16,957 nucleotides of DNA from positions 1-16,957 of the forward strand of contig CAVTOO010000013.1 in NCBI GenBank assembly GCA_963736355.1, in the 5' to 3' direction. Origin of the DNA: CAVTOO01 sp963736355. GTDB taxonomy: Bacteria > Pseudomonadota > Alphaproteobacteria > Rhizobiales > Xanthobacteraceae. Made by a program: the position numbers and the translations under genes. Below the pieces are notes generated by a model, which saw only the letters and a program-made list of their open reading frames with translations, was not told where the DNA came from and searched no databases. This document shows positions 16,900 through 16,957 of this stretch, one piece after another (within the stretch, counting starts at the first letter, position 1; each line of letters opens with the position of its first letter).

Positions 16900-16957
16900 C
16901 CGCTGCTGCCTGCGTCACCGGTCGGGGGTCAGGCATCAATCGCCACGCCTGCACAAT
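16892..16957 (-). CDS. Possible 3' end of a convergent gene (partial)
   Basis: On the minus strand the last bases are open for about 21 codons (VQAWRLMPDPRPVTQAAAVT) ending in TGA at 16894-16892, overlapping the end of the ATPase gene. The stretch is too short to judge. It could be the C-terminus of a converging gene or simply chance. Confidence 0.2.

Overview
The window looks like chromosomal DNA of an alphaproteobacterium. The Bradyrhizobium/Rhodopseudomonas/Afipia group (Nitrobacteraceae) is my best guess. The reasons are the high GC content and codon use, an exact EcfG-type (general stress) promoter, an AT-rich Zur-type palindrome, and a small disordered protein of a kind I associate with that family. 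I ran no database search, so the taxonomy is inference.

Layout. (1) 1-110: the last codons of a gene entering from the left, then a textbook intrinsic terminator. (2) 316-7828: a polymorphic-toxin island. It holds a long Sec-signal Rhs/YD-repeat protein (316-4497), a first toxin tip with an immunity gene (about 4474-5205, both broken), a second copy of the last ~500 bp of the Rhs core carrying a different toxin tip (5217-6192), a matching immunity gene (6211-6726) and two more small immunity-like genes (6730-7377, 7417-7788). The tips and immunity genes are visibly less GC-rich than the Rhs core. (3) 7966-8611: a single-domain response regulator, then a 61-aa disordered protein behind a GGAAC-N16-CGTT promoter that would give a nearly leaderless mRNA. 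(4) 8643-16899: a zinc-starvation locus. A perfect 17-bp Zur-type palindrome (12029-12045) lies between two divergent operons. Leftward are an AztD-like periplasmic zinc chaperone, a COG0523 metallochaperone GTPase and a DUF1826 protein. Rightward is a complete peptide/nickel-type ABC importer: solute-binding protein, two permeases and a fused two-domain ATPase, with start/stop codons overlapping by 1, 4 and 4 bases.

The zinc locus reads as one circuit. Zur would shut both operons when zinc is sufficient. When zinc is scarce, the importer would bring in a zinc complex (a metallophore or peptide-like chelate is my inference), AztD would handle zinc in the periplasm, and the COG0523 GTPase would deliver it to cytoplasmic clients. 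AztD was characterised as partner of the AztABC zinc importer. Its pairing here with a nickel/oligopeptide-type importer, with no AztABC gene in view, is the most interesting functional point.

Caution: single-base frameshifts occur across the window, about 6 in the Rhs gene, 5 in the COG0523 gene, and 1 each in DUF1826, AztD, the solute-binding protein, permease 1 and the response regulator. The protein on each side of each break stays well conserved in a neighbouring frame. Because conserved housekeeping-type genes are hit as well as the toxin island, I suspect indel errors in the assembly. Gene spans below cover the whole reconstructed gene.
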